From contig NZ_CP090349.1 of assembly GCF_021398735.1 (NCBI RefSeq), positions 2,365,001 to 2,429,000 of the forward strand: a DNA stretch of 64,000 nt, written 5' to 3'. The notes under the pieces are model-generated. The model did not search any database, was not told the origin of the DNA, and saw nothing but the letters and a program-made list of their open reading frames with translations. Source of the stretch: Methylobacterium oryzae. Its GTDB lineage: Bacteria; Pseudomonadota; Alphaproteobacteria; Rhizobiales; Beijerinckiaceae. Positions 8,991 to 17,915 of this stretch are shown here, piece by piece (position 1 is the first letter of the stretch; the number at the start of each line of letters is the position of its first letter). Position numbers and translations under genes: made by a program.

Positions 8991-10097
8991 TCAGGGGCCG
9001 GGGATCGCCAGGGGATTGTCGGTCAGGGCGGCGGCATCCGGCGCGTCGACCCGGGGGCGGCCGAGGAAGGCGTCCCAGAGCTGGCGCACGAAGGCCGGAT
9101 CGAGGTCGCGCAGGATCAGGACGAGGCGCGAGGTGTGGTCGGGATCCGGCCAGGCCGGCAGGGTGACCGGCGCGTGGAACACGTGCTGGACGCCGTGGAC
9201 GACGAGGGGCCGCTCGGGATCGTCGGCGAGGGCGACGAGGCCCTTGAGCCGGAGCAGCTTCGGCCCGTGGCCGGAGCGCAGGAGATCCATGAACATCTCG
9301 AAGGCGGGGCGCGGCACGGGCGCCGCGCTGGTCAGGCAGATCGCCCGGATCGACGCGTCGTGGCGGTTCACGTCGGCGTGGCGGTGATGCGCCTGCTCCA
9401 GCGCCGCGTCGCCGAGCCACGCGCGCACGTCGGCGGTCTTGCCGTCGAGGCCGAACAGGCCGCCGAGGAGCGTGTCCGCGGGGGCGTCGGGCGCGACGAT
9501 CGGGGCGGCCGGGTTGAGCGCCGCGAGGCGCGCGCGGATCCCCGAGAGGTCGCCCGCGAGGTCGGCCTTGGTCAGCACGATCCGGTCGGCGACCGCGGCC
9601 TGCCGCAGGGCTTCCGGATGGGCGTCGAGGGTCGCGGCGCCGGTGGACGCGTCCACCACCGTCACCACGGCCTGGAGACGGTACCGCAGCACCAGATAGG
9701 GATGGTAGATCAGCGCGTGCAGGATCGGCGCCGGATCGGCGAGGCCCGTCGTCTCGATCACGACCCGGCGGAACGGCCGGATCCGGCCGTTGTCGCGCTT
9801 GCGCAGCAGATCCTCAAGGGTCGCGATCAGGTCGCCCCGCACCGTGCAGCACAGGCAGCCGGCGCCGAGCAGGATCATGTCCTCGTCGACGGTCTCGATC
9901 AGCAGGTGGTCCAGGCCGATCTCGCCGAACTCGTTGACGATCACCACCGTGTCGGCGAGCGCGGGATCGCGCAGCAGCCGGTTCAGCAGGGTGGTCTTCC
10001 CGGCTCCGAGGAAGCCGGTGAGCACGGTCAGCGGGATGGGCTCCGGGCGGCGCGGGTCCGGAGCGGGGGCGGGGGTCTCTGACAGAGGCGGCGACAT
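8991..10097 (-). CDS. CobW/YjiA-family GTP-binding metallochaperone
   Basis: COG0523 G3E GTPase, a family that delivers metal ions (Zn, Co, Fe or Ni, depending on the subgroup) to target proteins. In the 368-residue product the Walker A Gly-Phe-Leu-Gly-Ala-Gly-Lys-Thr-Thr is at 28-36. The metal-binding Cys-Leu-Cys-Cys motif is at 81-84 and the guanine-specificity Thr-Lys-Ala-Asp at 176-179. A His-rich linker (about 237-246) leads into the C-terminal CobW domain. The ATG at 10097 is preferred; a TTG 12 codons upstream only adds a Pro-rich tail. No cobalamin biosynthesis gene and no visible B12 riboswitch or Zur box is beside it, so the metal cannot be named from context. Confidence 0.88.
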   Translation of the reverse strand: MSPPLSETPAPAPDPRRPEPIPLTVLTGFLGAGKTTLLNRLLRDPALADTVVIVNEFGEIGLDHLLIETVDEDMILLGAGCLCCTVRGDLIATLEDLLRKRDNGRIRPFRRVVIETTGLADPAPILHALIYHPYLVLRYRLQAVVTVVDASTGAATLDAHPEALRQAAVADRIVLTKADLAGDLSGIRARLAALNPAAPIVAPDAPADTLLGGLFGLDGKTADVRAWLGDAALEQAHHRHADVNRHDASIRAICLTSAAPVPRPAFEMFMDLLRSGHGPKLLRLKGLVALADDPERPLVVHGVQHVFHAPVTLPAWPDPDHTSRLVLILRDLDPAFVRQLWDAFLGRPRVDAPDAAALTDNPLAIPGP

Positions 10098-10163
10098 GGG
10101 CGACGAAGTGGGGTGTGGCGGCCTCCGCGGCAACGCGGCGGTGCGCCGAGCACCGGAGTGGGC

Positions 10164-11681
10164 CTACTCGTCGGCCGCCGCCTTCTTGGCGGCCGGCTTC
10201 CTGGCCGGGGCCTTGGCCGCCGCCTTGTGGGACGTCGTATCGGCCTTGGCGGGCACCGGCTTGTGGGCGGCCGCCTTCGGAGCCGGCTTGGTCAGGCCCT
10301 TCCCGGGCTTGGCCTCCGGCATCCCGGGCGTGACGTCCGACGTGTAGGCGCTGGCGTTCCGCGGCACGCCGTGGCCCGGCTTCGCGGCGACCTTGGGAGC
10401 GGATTTAGCGGCCGCCTTCGCGGCCTCGGCGCGCTCCAGGCGCGCCGCGCGCGCCTGCTTGGCCGCCTCGAGGGCCGCCGCGCGCTTGGCCTTGGCAGCC
10501 TCGAGCTTGGCGGCGCGGGTGTTGGCGGCGGCGGCCTTCTGCTCGGCCTCCTGCGCCTCGAGGATCTGCTGGCCCTCGGCCGGGTTGCGACCGACCCAGA
10601 CGGCGATCGGCTGGAGCGGCGCCCGCGGCGGCAGGGACCGCGCCCGGAGGGCCGGGTTGGAGAACGCGGCGAGCGCCAGCGCCGGCGAGTTCGCCGCCGA
10701 GCCGCCGATCAACTGCGCGGCCGAACCGGGGGCGCTCAGCGCGCCGGGACCGTCCTCGATGGCCGGGGGCTTCTTGCCGCCGCACACGAAGGGACGCATG
10801 TCCGGCGGCGCCGGGATCGCGGAGGCCGGCAGCGCGTCGAGGGTCGGGCTGGTCCAGCCGGCGCTCTGGCCGAAGGCGTAGTCGAACAGGTCGGCGGTCT
10901 TCACGTCGCGCTCGCGCGGGGTCGGCTGCCCCATCACGATGGTGACGATCCGCCGGCCGTTGCGCGTGGCGGTCGCCACGACGTTGAAGCCGCCCGAGCA
11001 GATGAAGCCGGTCTTCATCCCGTCCGTGCCGGGATAGCGCCCGAGCAGCCCGTTGTGGTTCGCCATCACGGCGCGGCCGAACTGGATCGCCGAGATCGAG
11101 AACAGGTCGTGGGAATCCGGGAAGTCGCGGATCAGCGCCCGGGCGAGGACCGCCATGTCGCGGGCGGAGGTCCACTGGCGCGGGTCGGGCAGGCCGTTCG
11201 GGTTGAACCAGCGGCTGTCATGCATGCCGATCCGCTGCCCGGTCTCGTTCATCAGCGCGGCGAAGTTCTCGACGGATCCCCCGAGCGACTCGCCGATCGC
11301 GTAGGCGACGTCGTTCGCCGACTTGACCATGATGATCTTCAGGGCGTTGTCGAGGGTGAGCTGCGTGCCCGGCTTGAAGCCCATCTTCGAGGGCGGCTCG
11401 GCGGCGGCGGCGGCCGAGATGGTGATCATCGAGTCGAGCGAAACCTTGCCCTGGCGGACGAGGTCCAGTGCGACGTAGGTCGTCATCAGCTTCGTGATCG
11501 AGGCCGGGTACCAGGGGTCGGTCGGCGCCTGCGCGTAGATGACCTTGCCCGAATCCACGTCGGCCACGAGGATCGGCACCGTCACGGCGTTCGCGGCGCC
11601 GATCCCGACGAGGCCCGCCCCGAGCAGACCCGTCAGCGCCGCAAGCCCGACGGTGAGGCGTCGGTAGAGAGAAGAGGACAT
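10164..11681 (-). CDS. D-alanyl-D-alanine carboxypeptidase (PBP5/DacF type)
   Basis: Periplasmic penicillin-binding protein that trims the terminal D-Ala of peptidoglycan stem peptides (peptidase S11). The 505-residue product starts with a signal peptide/anchor (about 1-32). It carries the full active-site set: Ser61-x-x-Lys64 nucleophile motif, Ser121-x-Asn123 and Lys223-Thr-Gly225. After the catalytic domain there is an unusually long C-terminal region of about 200 residues. It is Ala/Lys-rich with heptad-like helical segments and ends in a Lys-Pro-Ala-Ala histone-H1-like tail, instead of the short amphipathic anchor usual for PBP5. The ATG at 11681 is chosen because it begins the signal peptide. 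It is divergent from queE. Confidence 0.9.
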   Translation of the reverse strand: MSSSLYRRLTVGLAALTGLLGAGLVGIGAANAVTVPILVADVDSGKVIYAQAPTDPWYPASITKLMTTYVALDLVRQGKVSLDSMITISAAAAAEPPSKMGFKPGTQLTLDNALKIIMVKSANDVAYAIGESLGGSVENFAALMNETGQRIGMHDSRWFNPNGLPDPRQWTSARDMAVLARALIRDFPDSHDLFSISAIQFGRAVMANHNGLLGRYPGTDGMKTGFICSGGFNVVATATRNGRRIVTIVMGQPTPRERDVKTADLFDYAFGQSAGWTSPTLDALPASAIPAPPDMRPFVCGGKKPPAIEDGPGALSAPGSAAQLIGGSAANSPALALAAFSNPALRARSLPPRAPLQPIAVWVGRNPAEGQQILEAQEAEQKAAAANTRAAKLEAAKAKRAAALEAAKQARAARLERAEAAKAAAKSAPKVAAKPGHGVPRNASAYTSDVTPGMPEAKPGKGLTKPAPKAAAHKPVPAKADTTSHKAAAKAPARKPAAKKAAADE

Positions 11682-11951
11682 TCGAGCCCGACTCGTCAGA
11701 GGATCGCCTGGATCGACGCCCTGGGGGCGTCGGATTTCCGGCCGGCCAGCCGGAGAGTGGCGCAGCCCGGACGGCCGAAAGGCGATCGCCGGACTGCATC
11801 TCGGCATGAACGAGCCTACCGTGGCAAGAGCAAGGCGAGATCACATCGCGGGTCTGCACGGCGCGGTTGTCGGTAGCCCGCGCGGGCGGCACGGCTTATG
11901 TGCAGGCCGGGCGCGCAAGCCGGATCGCGCGCGACGGTGACTGGGACGGTT

Positions 11952-12584
11952 GTGGCTTACGCGGTCAAGGAGATCTTCCACACGCTCCAGGGCGAGGGCG
12001 CGCAGGCGGGCCGTGCCGCCGTGTTCTGCCGGTTCGCCGGATGCAACCTCTGGTCCGGGCGCGAGGCCGATCGCGCCGCCGCGGCCTGCCGGTTCTGCGA
12101 CACCGATTTCGTCGGGATGGACGGGGAGGGCGGCGGGCGCTTCGCGGACGCGGCCTCCCTCGCCGACGCGATCGCCGCCACCTGGGCGGGCGGCGCCGCG
12201 AACCGCTACGTTGTCTTCACCGGCGGCGAGCCGCTGCTCCAGCTCGACACGCCGCTGATCGAGGCCGTCCACGCGGCCGGGTTCGAGATCGCCATCGAGA
12301 CCAACGGCACGCTGCCGGCGCCCCCGGGGATCGACTGGATCTGCGTCAGCCCCAAGGGGAGCAACGCCCTCGCACAGGTCTCCGGCCACGAGCTGAAGCT
12401 CGTCTACCCGCAGGCGGATGCCGATCCCGCGGCCTTCGTGGATCTCGCCTTCCAGCACCGCTTCCTCCAGCCCATGGACGGCCCCGACCGGGTCGCCAGC
12501 ACTGAGGCGGCGATCGCCTATTGCCGCCGGGACGCCCGCTGGCGGCTCTCGCTGCAGACCCACAAGATGATCGGCATTCCCTGA
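11952..12584 (+). CDS. queE: 7-carboxy-7-deazaguanine synthase (QueE)
   Basis: Radical-SAM enzyme converting 6-carboxytetrahydropterin to 7-carboxy-7-deazaguanine in queuosine (preQ0) synthesis. From a GTG start at 11952 the product is 210 residues, the usual family length, beginning (Met)-Ala-Tyr-Ala-Val-Lys-Glu-Ile-Phe. The cluster-binding cysteines are Cys31, Cys46 and Cys49, a C-x14-C-x2-C arrangement known from a subset of QueE enzymes rather than the standard C-x3-C-x2-C. Gly-Gly-Glu-Pro near residue 75 is the SAM-binding motif. An in-frame ATG at 11898 would add 18 residues of poor quality. No queC, queD or queF is adjacent. Confidence 0.88.
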   Translation: MAYAVKEIFHTLQGEGAQAGRAAVFCRFAGCNLWSGREADRAAAACRFCDTDFVGMDGEGGGRFADAASLADAIAATWAGGAANRYVVFTGGEPLLQLDTPLIEAVHAAGFEIAIETNGTLPAPPGIDWICVSPKGSNALAQVSGHELKLVYPQADADPAAFVDLAFQHRFLQPMDGPDRVASTEAAIAYCRRDARWRLSLQTHKMIGIP

Positions 12585-12654
12585 GGGGCCTGGATTTGGT
12601 CCCGGGATTGGGTTCGGACGAAGTGATCGCCAAGCCGGTGCCGCACGAGGCGCC

Positions 12655-12800
12655 GGTCCCCTCTCCCGTGCGGGAGAGGGACAGGGTGAGGGATCAGGGC
12701 CATCCGGACGAGTCGCGGCCTGTCGGCAACCCGAGAGCGCGCCTGATCCTGAAGCTTCTCGTCCCTCACCCCGACCCTCTCCCGCACGGGAGAGGGGGTT
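12655..12800. repeat. Nested inverted-repeat element, copy A
   Basis: An extragenic element of about 146 bp. The left arm (12655-12703) and right arm (12761-12800) are near reverse complements. Each contains its own small palindrome, CCCTCTCCCG facing CGGGAGAGGG. A second copy with nearly identical arms but a different centre lies at 22411-22553, so this is a dispersed repeat family. It sits between the convergent ends of queE and the next minus-strand gene and may also act as a transcription terminator. Confidence 0.85.
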
Positions 12801-12866
12801 ACGGCGCGGTTGTCTCGACCGGGATCGCCGTCTCTCCGAACCGTCAGGACGCGATCGGGGACGGCA

Positions 12867-13778
12867 CTACCTGACGATAGCCCTCCGCTGGGCGCGCGCC
12901 GCGCGGATCGCCGAGCGCGCGAACCGTCCGCCCGCGCGCGGCGGATCGGGATCCTGGCCGTCCAGCACGGCGCGGCGCAGGGCCGCCAGCGCGGGATCGC
13001 CCCATCCGTCGAGGACGCGTCCGAACGCGGCGTGGCGCCCGGCATCGAACGGGACCGGTCGCCCGGCCCCGTCCCGCGCGGGATGGGCCGGATGCAGCGT
13101 CCCGCAGGGGATCCAACCCGGCGGGATCGGCGCGGTGGCCGCGTGCGTGCGTGCGAGTCGCAGGAGTTGCGGCAGCAGGTGGCACCGCGGCCCGGGCCCC
13201 GCGGCCGCCCGATCCGCCTCCGGCGCGAAGACCTCGACGCGACCGATGCGGGTGATGACGATCTGGTCCAGGCTCGAGATGACAGCGGACGGCATCGCCG
13301 CGGCGCCGGCGGCGAGGAGCGGTCGGCCCGCCAGCGCCCGCAAGCGGGCGATCCGCGCGGGGTCGGCGGTCCGGAGGCAGGCATCCGCGGCGCGCAGACC
13401 GAGGCCGAGATCGAACAGGCGCGCGGCGCGGTCCTCCGGCCGGATTGCCGCCTCGTCGGGACCCAGTTCGGTCAGAACGGTGCGCCGGCCCATCGCGCAG
13501 GCGGCCGCGGGAAGGCAGAGCGCGACCGCCTGGCTCCAGCCGTCGGCGAAGCCGGTCTCGTAGGCGAACGGCCTGAGATCCGGATGCGCCCGGACCGCGA
13601 GCGCGCCGCGGGCCGTGCGGAGCCCGATCGCGTCGTCCTCGAGGGGCCGTGCCGGCTCGTCGGGTTCCCGCGCGAACACGGCGGCGGCTCCGTAGCCGCC
13701 GAGGCTCCACGTGCAGGCCGGATCGGCCAGCTGGGCACGCAGCAGGCCGTCCACCGCGGGTCCGGCTCCGCCCGTCAT
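12867..13778 (-). CDS. Hypothetical protein, unrecognised family
   Basis: A 303-residue, probably cytoplasmic protein with no signal peptide or membrane segment. The ATG at 13778 begins Met-Thr-Gly-Gly-Ala-Gly-Pro; the frame continues upstream only as low-quality translation. It contains Trp-Ser-Leu-Gly-Gly-Tyr-Gly-Ala near residue 20 and several Cys/His positions, and ends in a basic Arg-Ala-Gln-Arg-Arg tail. It resembles alphaproteobacterial proteins of unknown function (possibly DUF6925), which I cannot confirm. It is transcribed divergently from rfbC, with a 175-bp spacer. Its codon use matches its neighbours. Confidence 0.7.
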   Translation of the reverse strand: MTGGAGPAVDGLLRAQLADPACTWSLGGYGAAAVFAREPDEPARPLEDDAIGLRTARGALAVRAHPDLRPFAYETGFADGWSQAVALCLPAAACAMGRRTVLTELGPDEAAIRPEDRAARLFDLGLGLRAADACLRTADPARIARLRALAGRPLLAAGAAAMPSAVISSLDQIVITRIGRVEVFAPEADRAAAGPGPRCHLLPQLLRLARTHAATAPIPPGWIPCGTLHPAHPARDGAGRPVPFDAGRHAAFGRVLDGWGDPALAALRRAVLDGQDPDPPRAGGRFARSAIRAARAQRRAIVR

Positions 13779-13953
13779 CGGCTTCCCTCGTGCACGCCAC
13801 CGCAGCCCGCACGCCTTGACACGGACGGCGAATGACCGGAAGTCGCGGTGCATCACCGAGGTTGTGGTCGGCGAGGCGGGCGCGCGACCCGGAACGACCG
13901 ACGCGGAGACGTCCGCTGGACCTCGCGACGGGATCCGCAAGAAGGGCGCTGGC

Positions 13954-14505
13954 ATGGACGTCATCGAGACCGAGATCCCGGACGTGAAGCGCATCGTCCT
14001 GAAGCGCTTCGGCGACGCGCGGGGCTGGTTCTCGGAGACCTTCCGGGCCGACACCCTGGCGCGGGCCGGCATCACCACGCCGTTCGTGCAGGACAACCAG
14101 TCCTTCTCGGCCCCGCAGGGGACGGTCCGCGGCCTGCACTTCCAGATCGCCCCCCGCGCGCAGGCCAAGCTGATCCGCGTGCTGCAGGGCGCGATCCTCG
14201 ACGTCGCGGTCGACATCCGCAGCGACTCGCCGACCTACGGGAAGTACGTCGCCGTCACGCTCGACGCCGAGAACGGCGAGCAGCTCTACATCCCGCACGG
14301 CTTCGCGCACGGCTTCTGCACCCTGACGCCCGACGTCATGGTCGCCTACAAGGTCGACGACTACTACAGCCCCGAGCACGACCGGGCGCTGTTCTGGAAC
14401 GATCCAGCGATCGGGATCCCGTGGCCGGTCTCCGGCGAGGCGGCGATCCTGTCCGACAAGGATCGCCGGGCGCCGAAGCTCGCCGATCTCGGCCGCGTCT
14501 TCTGA
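13954..14505 (+). CDS. rfbC: dTDP-4-dehydrorhamnose 3,5-epimerase
   Basis: Cupin-fold epimerase, the third step of dTDP-L-rhamnose synthesis. The 183-residue length is standard. His62 in the Gly-Leu-His-Phe-Gln motif is the catalytic base, and the Tyr-Lys-Val-Asp-Asp-Tyr-Tyr stretch supplies the active-site Tyr. The ATG at 13954 is preferred over a longer frame from 13711 because it yields the family's usual N terminus (Met-Asp-Val-Ile-Glu-Thr). It is the first gene of the rfbCBDA set, 93 bp before rfbB. Confidence 0.95.
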   Translation: MDVIETEIPDVKRIVLKRFGDARGWFSETFRADTLARAGITTPFVQDNQSFSAPQGTVRGLHFQIAPRAQAKLIRVLQGAILDVAVDIRSDSPTYGKYVAVTLDAENGEQLYIPHGFAHGFCTLTPDVMVAYKVDDYYSPEHDRALFWNDPAIGIPWPVSGEAAILSDKDRRAPKLADLGRVF

Positions 14506-14598
14506 AGAGCGCGGCCCGGCCGCAATTTTGTCACGACGGCCGGTCTTAGGCTGCCCCGGCTTTCTCAGTTCTCGATCGATCCGAAGAGGTAATCCACC

Positions 14599-15648
14599 AT
14601 GCGCATCCTGGTGACCGGAGGCTGCGGCTTCATCGGCTCGGCGCTGGTGCTGCACCTCGTCAACGATCTCGGCCACGACGTCTGCACCCTCGACGCGATG
14701 ACCTACGCGGCCAACCCGGTCTCGCTGGCGCCGCTCGCCGACAACCCGCGCCATCGCCTGGTCGAGGCCGATATCTGCGACCGCGCCGCCGTGCAGAAGG
14801 CCTATGCGGACTTCAAGCCCGAGGCGGTGATGCACCTGGCCGCCGAGAGCCACGTCGACCGCTCGATCACCGACCCGGGCGCCTTCGTGCGCACCAACGT
14901 GATCGGCACGCAGACCATGCTGGACGGCGCCCGCGGCCATTACGAGACGCTGCCGGAGGCCGAGAGGAAGACCTTCCGCTTCCTCCACGTCTCCACCGAC
15001 GAGGTCTACGGCTCGCTGCCGCCGGACGCGTTCTTCACGGAGGAGAGCCGCTACGATCCGCGCTCGCCCTACTCGGCCTCGAAGGCGGCCTCTGACCACC
15101 TCGCCCGCGCCTGGCACGAGACCTACGGGCTACCGGTCCTAGTGACCAACTGCTCGAACAATTACGGGCCGCGTCACTTCCCCGAGAAGCTGATCCCGCT
15201 GATGATCCTCAACGCCCTCGAGGGCAAGAAGCTGCCCGTCTACGGCGACGGCCTGAACGAGCGCGACTGGATCCACGTGGAGGACCACGCCAAGGGCCTC
15301 GTGGCCGTGCTGGAGCGCGGCCGGATCGGCGAGACCTACCTGCTCGGCGGCCGCGCGGTGCGCAACAACCTCGCGGTGGTCAAGGCGCTGTGCGCGGCCT
15401 TCGACCGGCTGCGCCCGCAGGGCGCGCCGCACGATCAGCTGATCAGCTTCGTGGCCGACCGCCCGGGCCATGACCGGCGCTACGCGATCGACTGCACCAA
15501 GGCCGAGACCGAGCTCGGCTGGCGCCCGCAGAAGACCTTCGAGCAGGCGCTGGAGGAGACCGTGGCGTGGTACCTCGGCAACGAGGGCTGGTGGCGCCCG
15601 ATCCGCGAGGGCCGCTACAAGGGCGAGCGCCTGGGGCTCAACGGCTGA
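14599..15648 (+). CDS. rfbB: dTDP-glucose 4,6-dehydratase
   Basis: Short-chain dehydrogenase-fold enzyme, the second step of dTDP-L-rhamnose synthesis: dTDP-glucose to dTDP-4-keto-6-deoxyglucose using bound NAD. In the 349-residue product the Rossmann Gly-Gly-Cys-Gly-Phe-Ile-Gly is at 7-13. The active-site Thr-Asp-Glu-Val-Tyr-Gly starts at about 134 and the catalytic Tyr-Ser-Ala-Ser-Lys at about 158. A GAGG ribosome-binding site precedes the ATG by about 9 nt. The stop overlaps the start of rfbD (TGATG), indicating translational coupling. Confidence 0.96.
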   Translation: MRILVTGGCGFIGSALVLHLVNDLGHDVCTLDAMTYAANPVSLAPLADNPRHRLVEADICDRAAVQKAYADFKPEAVMHLAAESHVDRSITDPGAFVRTNVIGTQTMLDGARGHYETLPEAERKTFRFLHVSTDEVYGSLPPDAFFTEESRYDPRSPYSASKAASDHLARAWHETYGLPVLVTNCSNNYGPRHFPEKLIPLMILNALEGKKLPVYGDGLNERDWIHVEDHAKGLVAVLERGRIGETYLLGGRAVRNNLAVVKALCAAFDRLRPQGAPHDQLISFVADRPGHDRRYAIDCTKAETELGWRPQKTFEQALEETVAWYLGNEGWWRPIREGRYKGERLGLNG

Positions 15649-16553
15649 TGGACGTCCTCGTCCTCGGCGGCGCCGGCCAGGTCGGCACCGAGTTGCAGGC
15701 CCTGACGTGGCCGGACGGCGTCACCGTCCACGCGCCGGGCCGCGCGGACCTCGACATCACCGACGCGGACGCCGTCGCGGCGGCGCTCGCCGCCCGCGCC
15801 TACCGGGCGGTGATCAACACCGCCGCCTACACGGCGGTCGACAAGGCCGAGTCCGACGTCGTCGCGGCGTGGCGCCTCAACGCGCTGGCCCCGGCGATCC
15901 TGGCGGCCGCGACCGCCGCCAAGCGAATCCCGCTGGTGCACGTCTCGACCGACTACGTCTTCGCCGGGACCAAGCCCGACGGGGCCTACGCGCCCGACGC
16001 GCCGATCGACCCGCAGAGCGTCTACGGTGCCAGCAAGGCCGCCGGCGAGCTGGCGGTGCGCACCGGCAACCCGCGCCACGCCATCGTGCGGACCGCCTGG
16101 GTGGTGAGCCCGCACCGGGGCAACTTCGTCAAGACGATGCTGCGGCTCGCGGCGGAGCGCGACGCGCTGACCGTGGTGAACGACCAGCATGGCTGCCCGA
16201 CCTCGGCCGCCGACCTCGCCGCGGCCCTCGCGACGATCGCGCAGGCCATGGCCGCGGATCCGGAGGCGCCGACCGGCACGTTCCACTGCGTGAACCGGGG
16301 CGACACCACGTGGTGCGGCTTCGCCGAGGCGATCGTGGCGGGCTCGGCCCGGCGCGGCGGGCGCTCCGTGCCGGTCAAGGGCATCCCGACCTCCGCCTAC
16401 CCGACACCGGCCCGGCGGCCGGCCAATTCGCGCCTGTCCACCGACAGCCTCAACGAGGCCTACGGCATCGCGCCGCGGCCCTGGCAGGCGGCGCTCGACG
16501 ACATCCTGGACCGGCTCGTCGGGCCGGTCTCAGAGGGAGTTTCCAAGCCATGA
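15648..16553 (+). CDS. rfbD: dTDP-4-dehydrorhamnose reductase
   Basis: NAD(P)H-dependent reductase for the last step to dTDP-L-rhamnose. The product has 301 residues. The nucleotide-binding Gly-Gly-Ala-Gly-Gln-Val-Gly starts at residue 6, Ser-Thr-Asp-Tyr-Val-Phe is conserved, and the catalytic pair is Tyr126-x3-Lys130. The ATG shares bases with the rfbB stop codon, and its own stop overlaps the rfbA ATG, so rfbB, rfbD and rfbA form one coupled unit. Confidence 0.95.
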   Translation: MDVLVLGGAGQVGTELQALTWPDGVTVHAPGRADLDITDADAVAAALAARAYRAVINTAAYTAVDKAESDVVAAWRLNALAPAILAAATAAKRIPLVHVSTDYVFAGTKPDGAYAPDAPIDPQSVYGASKAAGELAVRTGNPRHAIVRTAWVVSPHRGNFVKTMLRLAAERDALTVVNDQHGCPTSAADLAAALATIAQAMAADPEAPTGTFHCVNRGDTTWCGFAEAIVAGSARRGGRSVPVKGIPTSAYPTPARRPANSRLSTDSLNEAYGIAPRPWQAALDDILDRLVGPVSEGVSKP

Positions 16554-17449
16554 AGGGCATCGTTCTGGCCGGCGGATCCGGCACGCGCCTGCACCCGGCC
16601 ACGCTGTCGATCAACAAGCAGCTCCTGCCGGTCTACGACAAGCCGATGATCTACTACCCGGTCTCGGTGCTGATGCTCGCCGGCATCCGCGAGATCCTGA
16701 TCATCTCGTCGCCGGAGCACCTCGACAACTACAAGCGCCTGTTCGGCACCGGCGAGCAGTTCGGCCTCAAGTTCTCCTACGCCCTGCAGCCGCGGCCGGA
16801 GGGCCTCGCCCAGGCCTTCGTGATCGGGCGCGACTTCGTCGGCGACGACGACGTGGCGCTGATCCTCGGCGACAACCTGTTCTTCGGCGCCGGCATGGGC
16901 GAGCTCCTGGAGCGCGCGTCGAGCCGCAAGCAGGGCGCGACCGTCTTCGCCTACCACGTCGACAACCCCCAGGCCTACGGCGTCGTCAACCTCGACAAGT
17001 CGGGGCGGCCGACGAAGATCGTCGAGAAGCCGCAGAACCCGGAATCGACCTGGGCGGTGACCGGCCTGTACTTCTACGACAACCAAGTGCTCGACATCGC
17101 CGCCGACGTGAAGCCCTCGGCCCGGGGCGAGCTGGAGATCACCAGCGTCAACGAGGCCTACCTGCAGCGCGGCCAGCTGCACGTGGAGCGCATGTCGCGC
17201 GGCTACGCGTGGCTCGACACCGGGACCCACGACAGCCTGCTGGAGGCGAGCGAGTTCGTCCGCACCCTGCAGAACCGGCAGGGCCTGCAGGTGGCGTGTC
17301 TGGAGGAGATCGCCTACCTGCAGAAGTTCATCACCCGCGACCAGCTCGTGGCCCGCGGCGAGATGTTCGCCAAGACCAATTACGGGCAGAACCTGCTGCG
17401 CCTCTCCCGCGAGAGCGAGGACGACCTGCGCCTGCGCCGCGGCAAGTAG
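16550..17449 (+). CDS. rfbA: Glucose-1-phosphate thymidylyltransferase
   Basis: First committed step of dTDP-L-rhamnose synthesis: glucose-1-phosphate plus dTTP to dTDP-glucose. The product has 299 residues, the normal RmlA length. The N-terminal nucleotide-binding motif Gly-Gly-Ser-Gly-Thr-Arg-Leu is followed by [10 protein letters not shown], and Gly-Asp-Asn-Leu-Phe near 110 is the metal-binding Asp. An AGAGGGAG ribosome-binding site lies about 10 nt before the ATG, inside rfbD. It ends the rhamnose operon. The next gene runs in the opposite direction, only 30 bp away. Confidence 0.96.
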   Translation: MKGIVLAGGSGTRLHPATLSINKQLLPVYDKPMIYYPVSVLMLAGIREILIISSPEHLDNYKRLFGTGEQFGLKFSYALQPRPEGLAQAFVIGRDFVGDDDVALILGDNLFFGAGMGELLERASSRKQGATVFAYHVDNPQAYGVVNLDKSGRPTKIVEKPQNPESTWAVTGLYFYDNQVLDIAADVKPSARGELEITSVNEAYLQRGQLHVERMSRGYAWLDTGTHDSLLEASEFVRTLQNRQGLQVACLEEIAYLQKFITRDQLVARGEMFAKTNYGQNLLRLSRESEDDLRLRRGK

Positions 17450-17479
17450 CGTCGTCGGCGGCACCCGGGCGCTGCCCCC

Positions 17480-17746
17480 TTATCGGGGGGCGCAGCCGAT
17501 GCAGATGCCGCGCATGAGCTTGTCGTTCTCCGCCTCGCGCGGCGTCCGCACGCGCCGGTCGTCCGGCGTCTCGGCACCGGCGCCGCGGCTCGGCGGCATG
17601 ACGCGGCCGACCGACGAGGTGTTGGGGGCGGTCGCCGTGGAGGCGGGGCCGCCGCCGGTGCCGGTCTGGGCCTGAGCCAGCGCGGGGCCGGTCGCCAGGA
17701 CCGGCAGGAGGAGCGCGAGGCCGAGGGCGGTGAGGGGGCGGGTCAT
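17480..17746 (-). CDS. Small secreted protein with C-terminal CxxC
   Basis: An 88-residue protein of unknown function. The ATG at 17746 starts a clear signal peptide (about 1-24, ending Ala-Leu-Ala) and is favoured over a 24-codon-longer frame. The mature part is short, Gly/Pro/Arg-rich and low in order, and ends in Met-Arg-Gly-Ile-Cys-Ile-Gly-Cys-Ala-Pro-Arg. The two cysteines (82 and 85) form a C-x2-C four residues from the end. It converges on rfbA and diverges from the OpgC-like gene. A redox or metal role for the cysteines is only a guess. Confidence 0.7.
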   Translation of the reverse strand: MTRPLTALGLALLLPVLATGPALAQAQTGTGGGPASTATAPNTSSVGRVMPPSRGAGAETPDDRRVRTPREAENDKLMRGICIGCAPR

Positions 17747-17915
17747 GGGTGCGGAACTCCGTGCCGGGCCATAACGCGGGTGTGACCGTCCGGTTCGATC
17801 GGGCCGCGCGATCCCCACCTTTGTTCGCCTTTGCAGACGCGTTGCGGCGCCGTATCAGGGGCCGCGTTCCCGCCGCCGCCATCCTGATGCGTCGAAACTC
17901 GGAGCCGCCGCGACG

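Noticed and set aside
8991..10097. Cobalamin riboswitch or Zur control for the CobW-like gene
   Set aside because: No B12-box-like sequence and no AT-rich Zur-type palindrome is visible upstream.
12585..12866. Possible small genes in the repeat between queE and the next gene
   Set aside because: Open frames there are created by the palindromic arms and lack protein-like composition.
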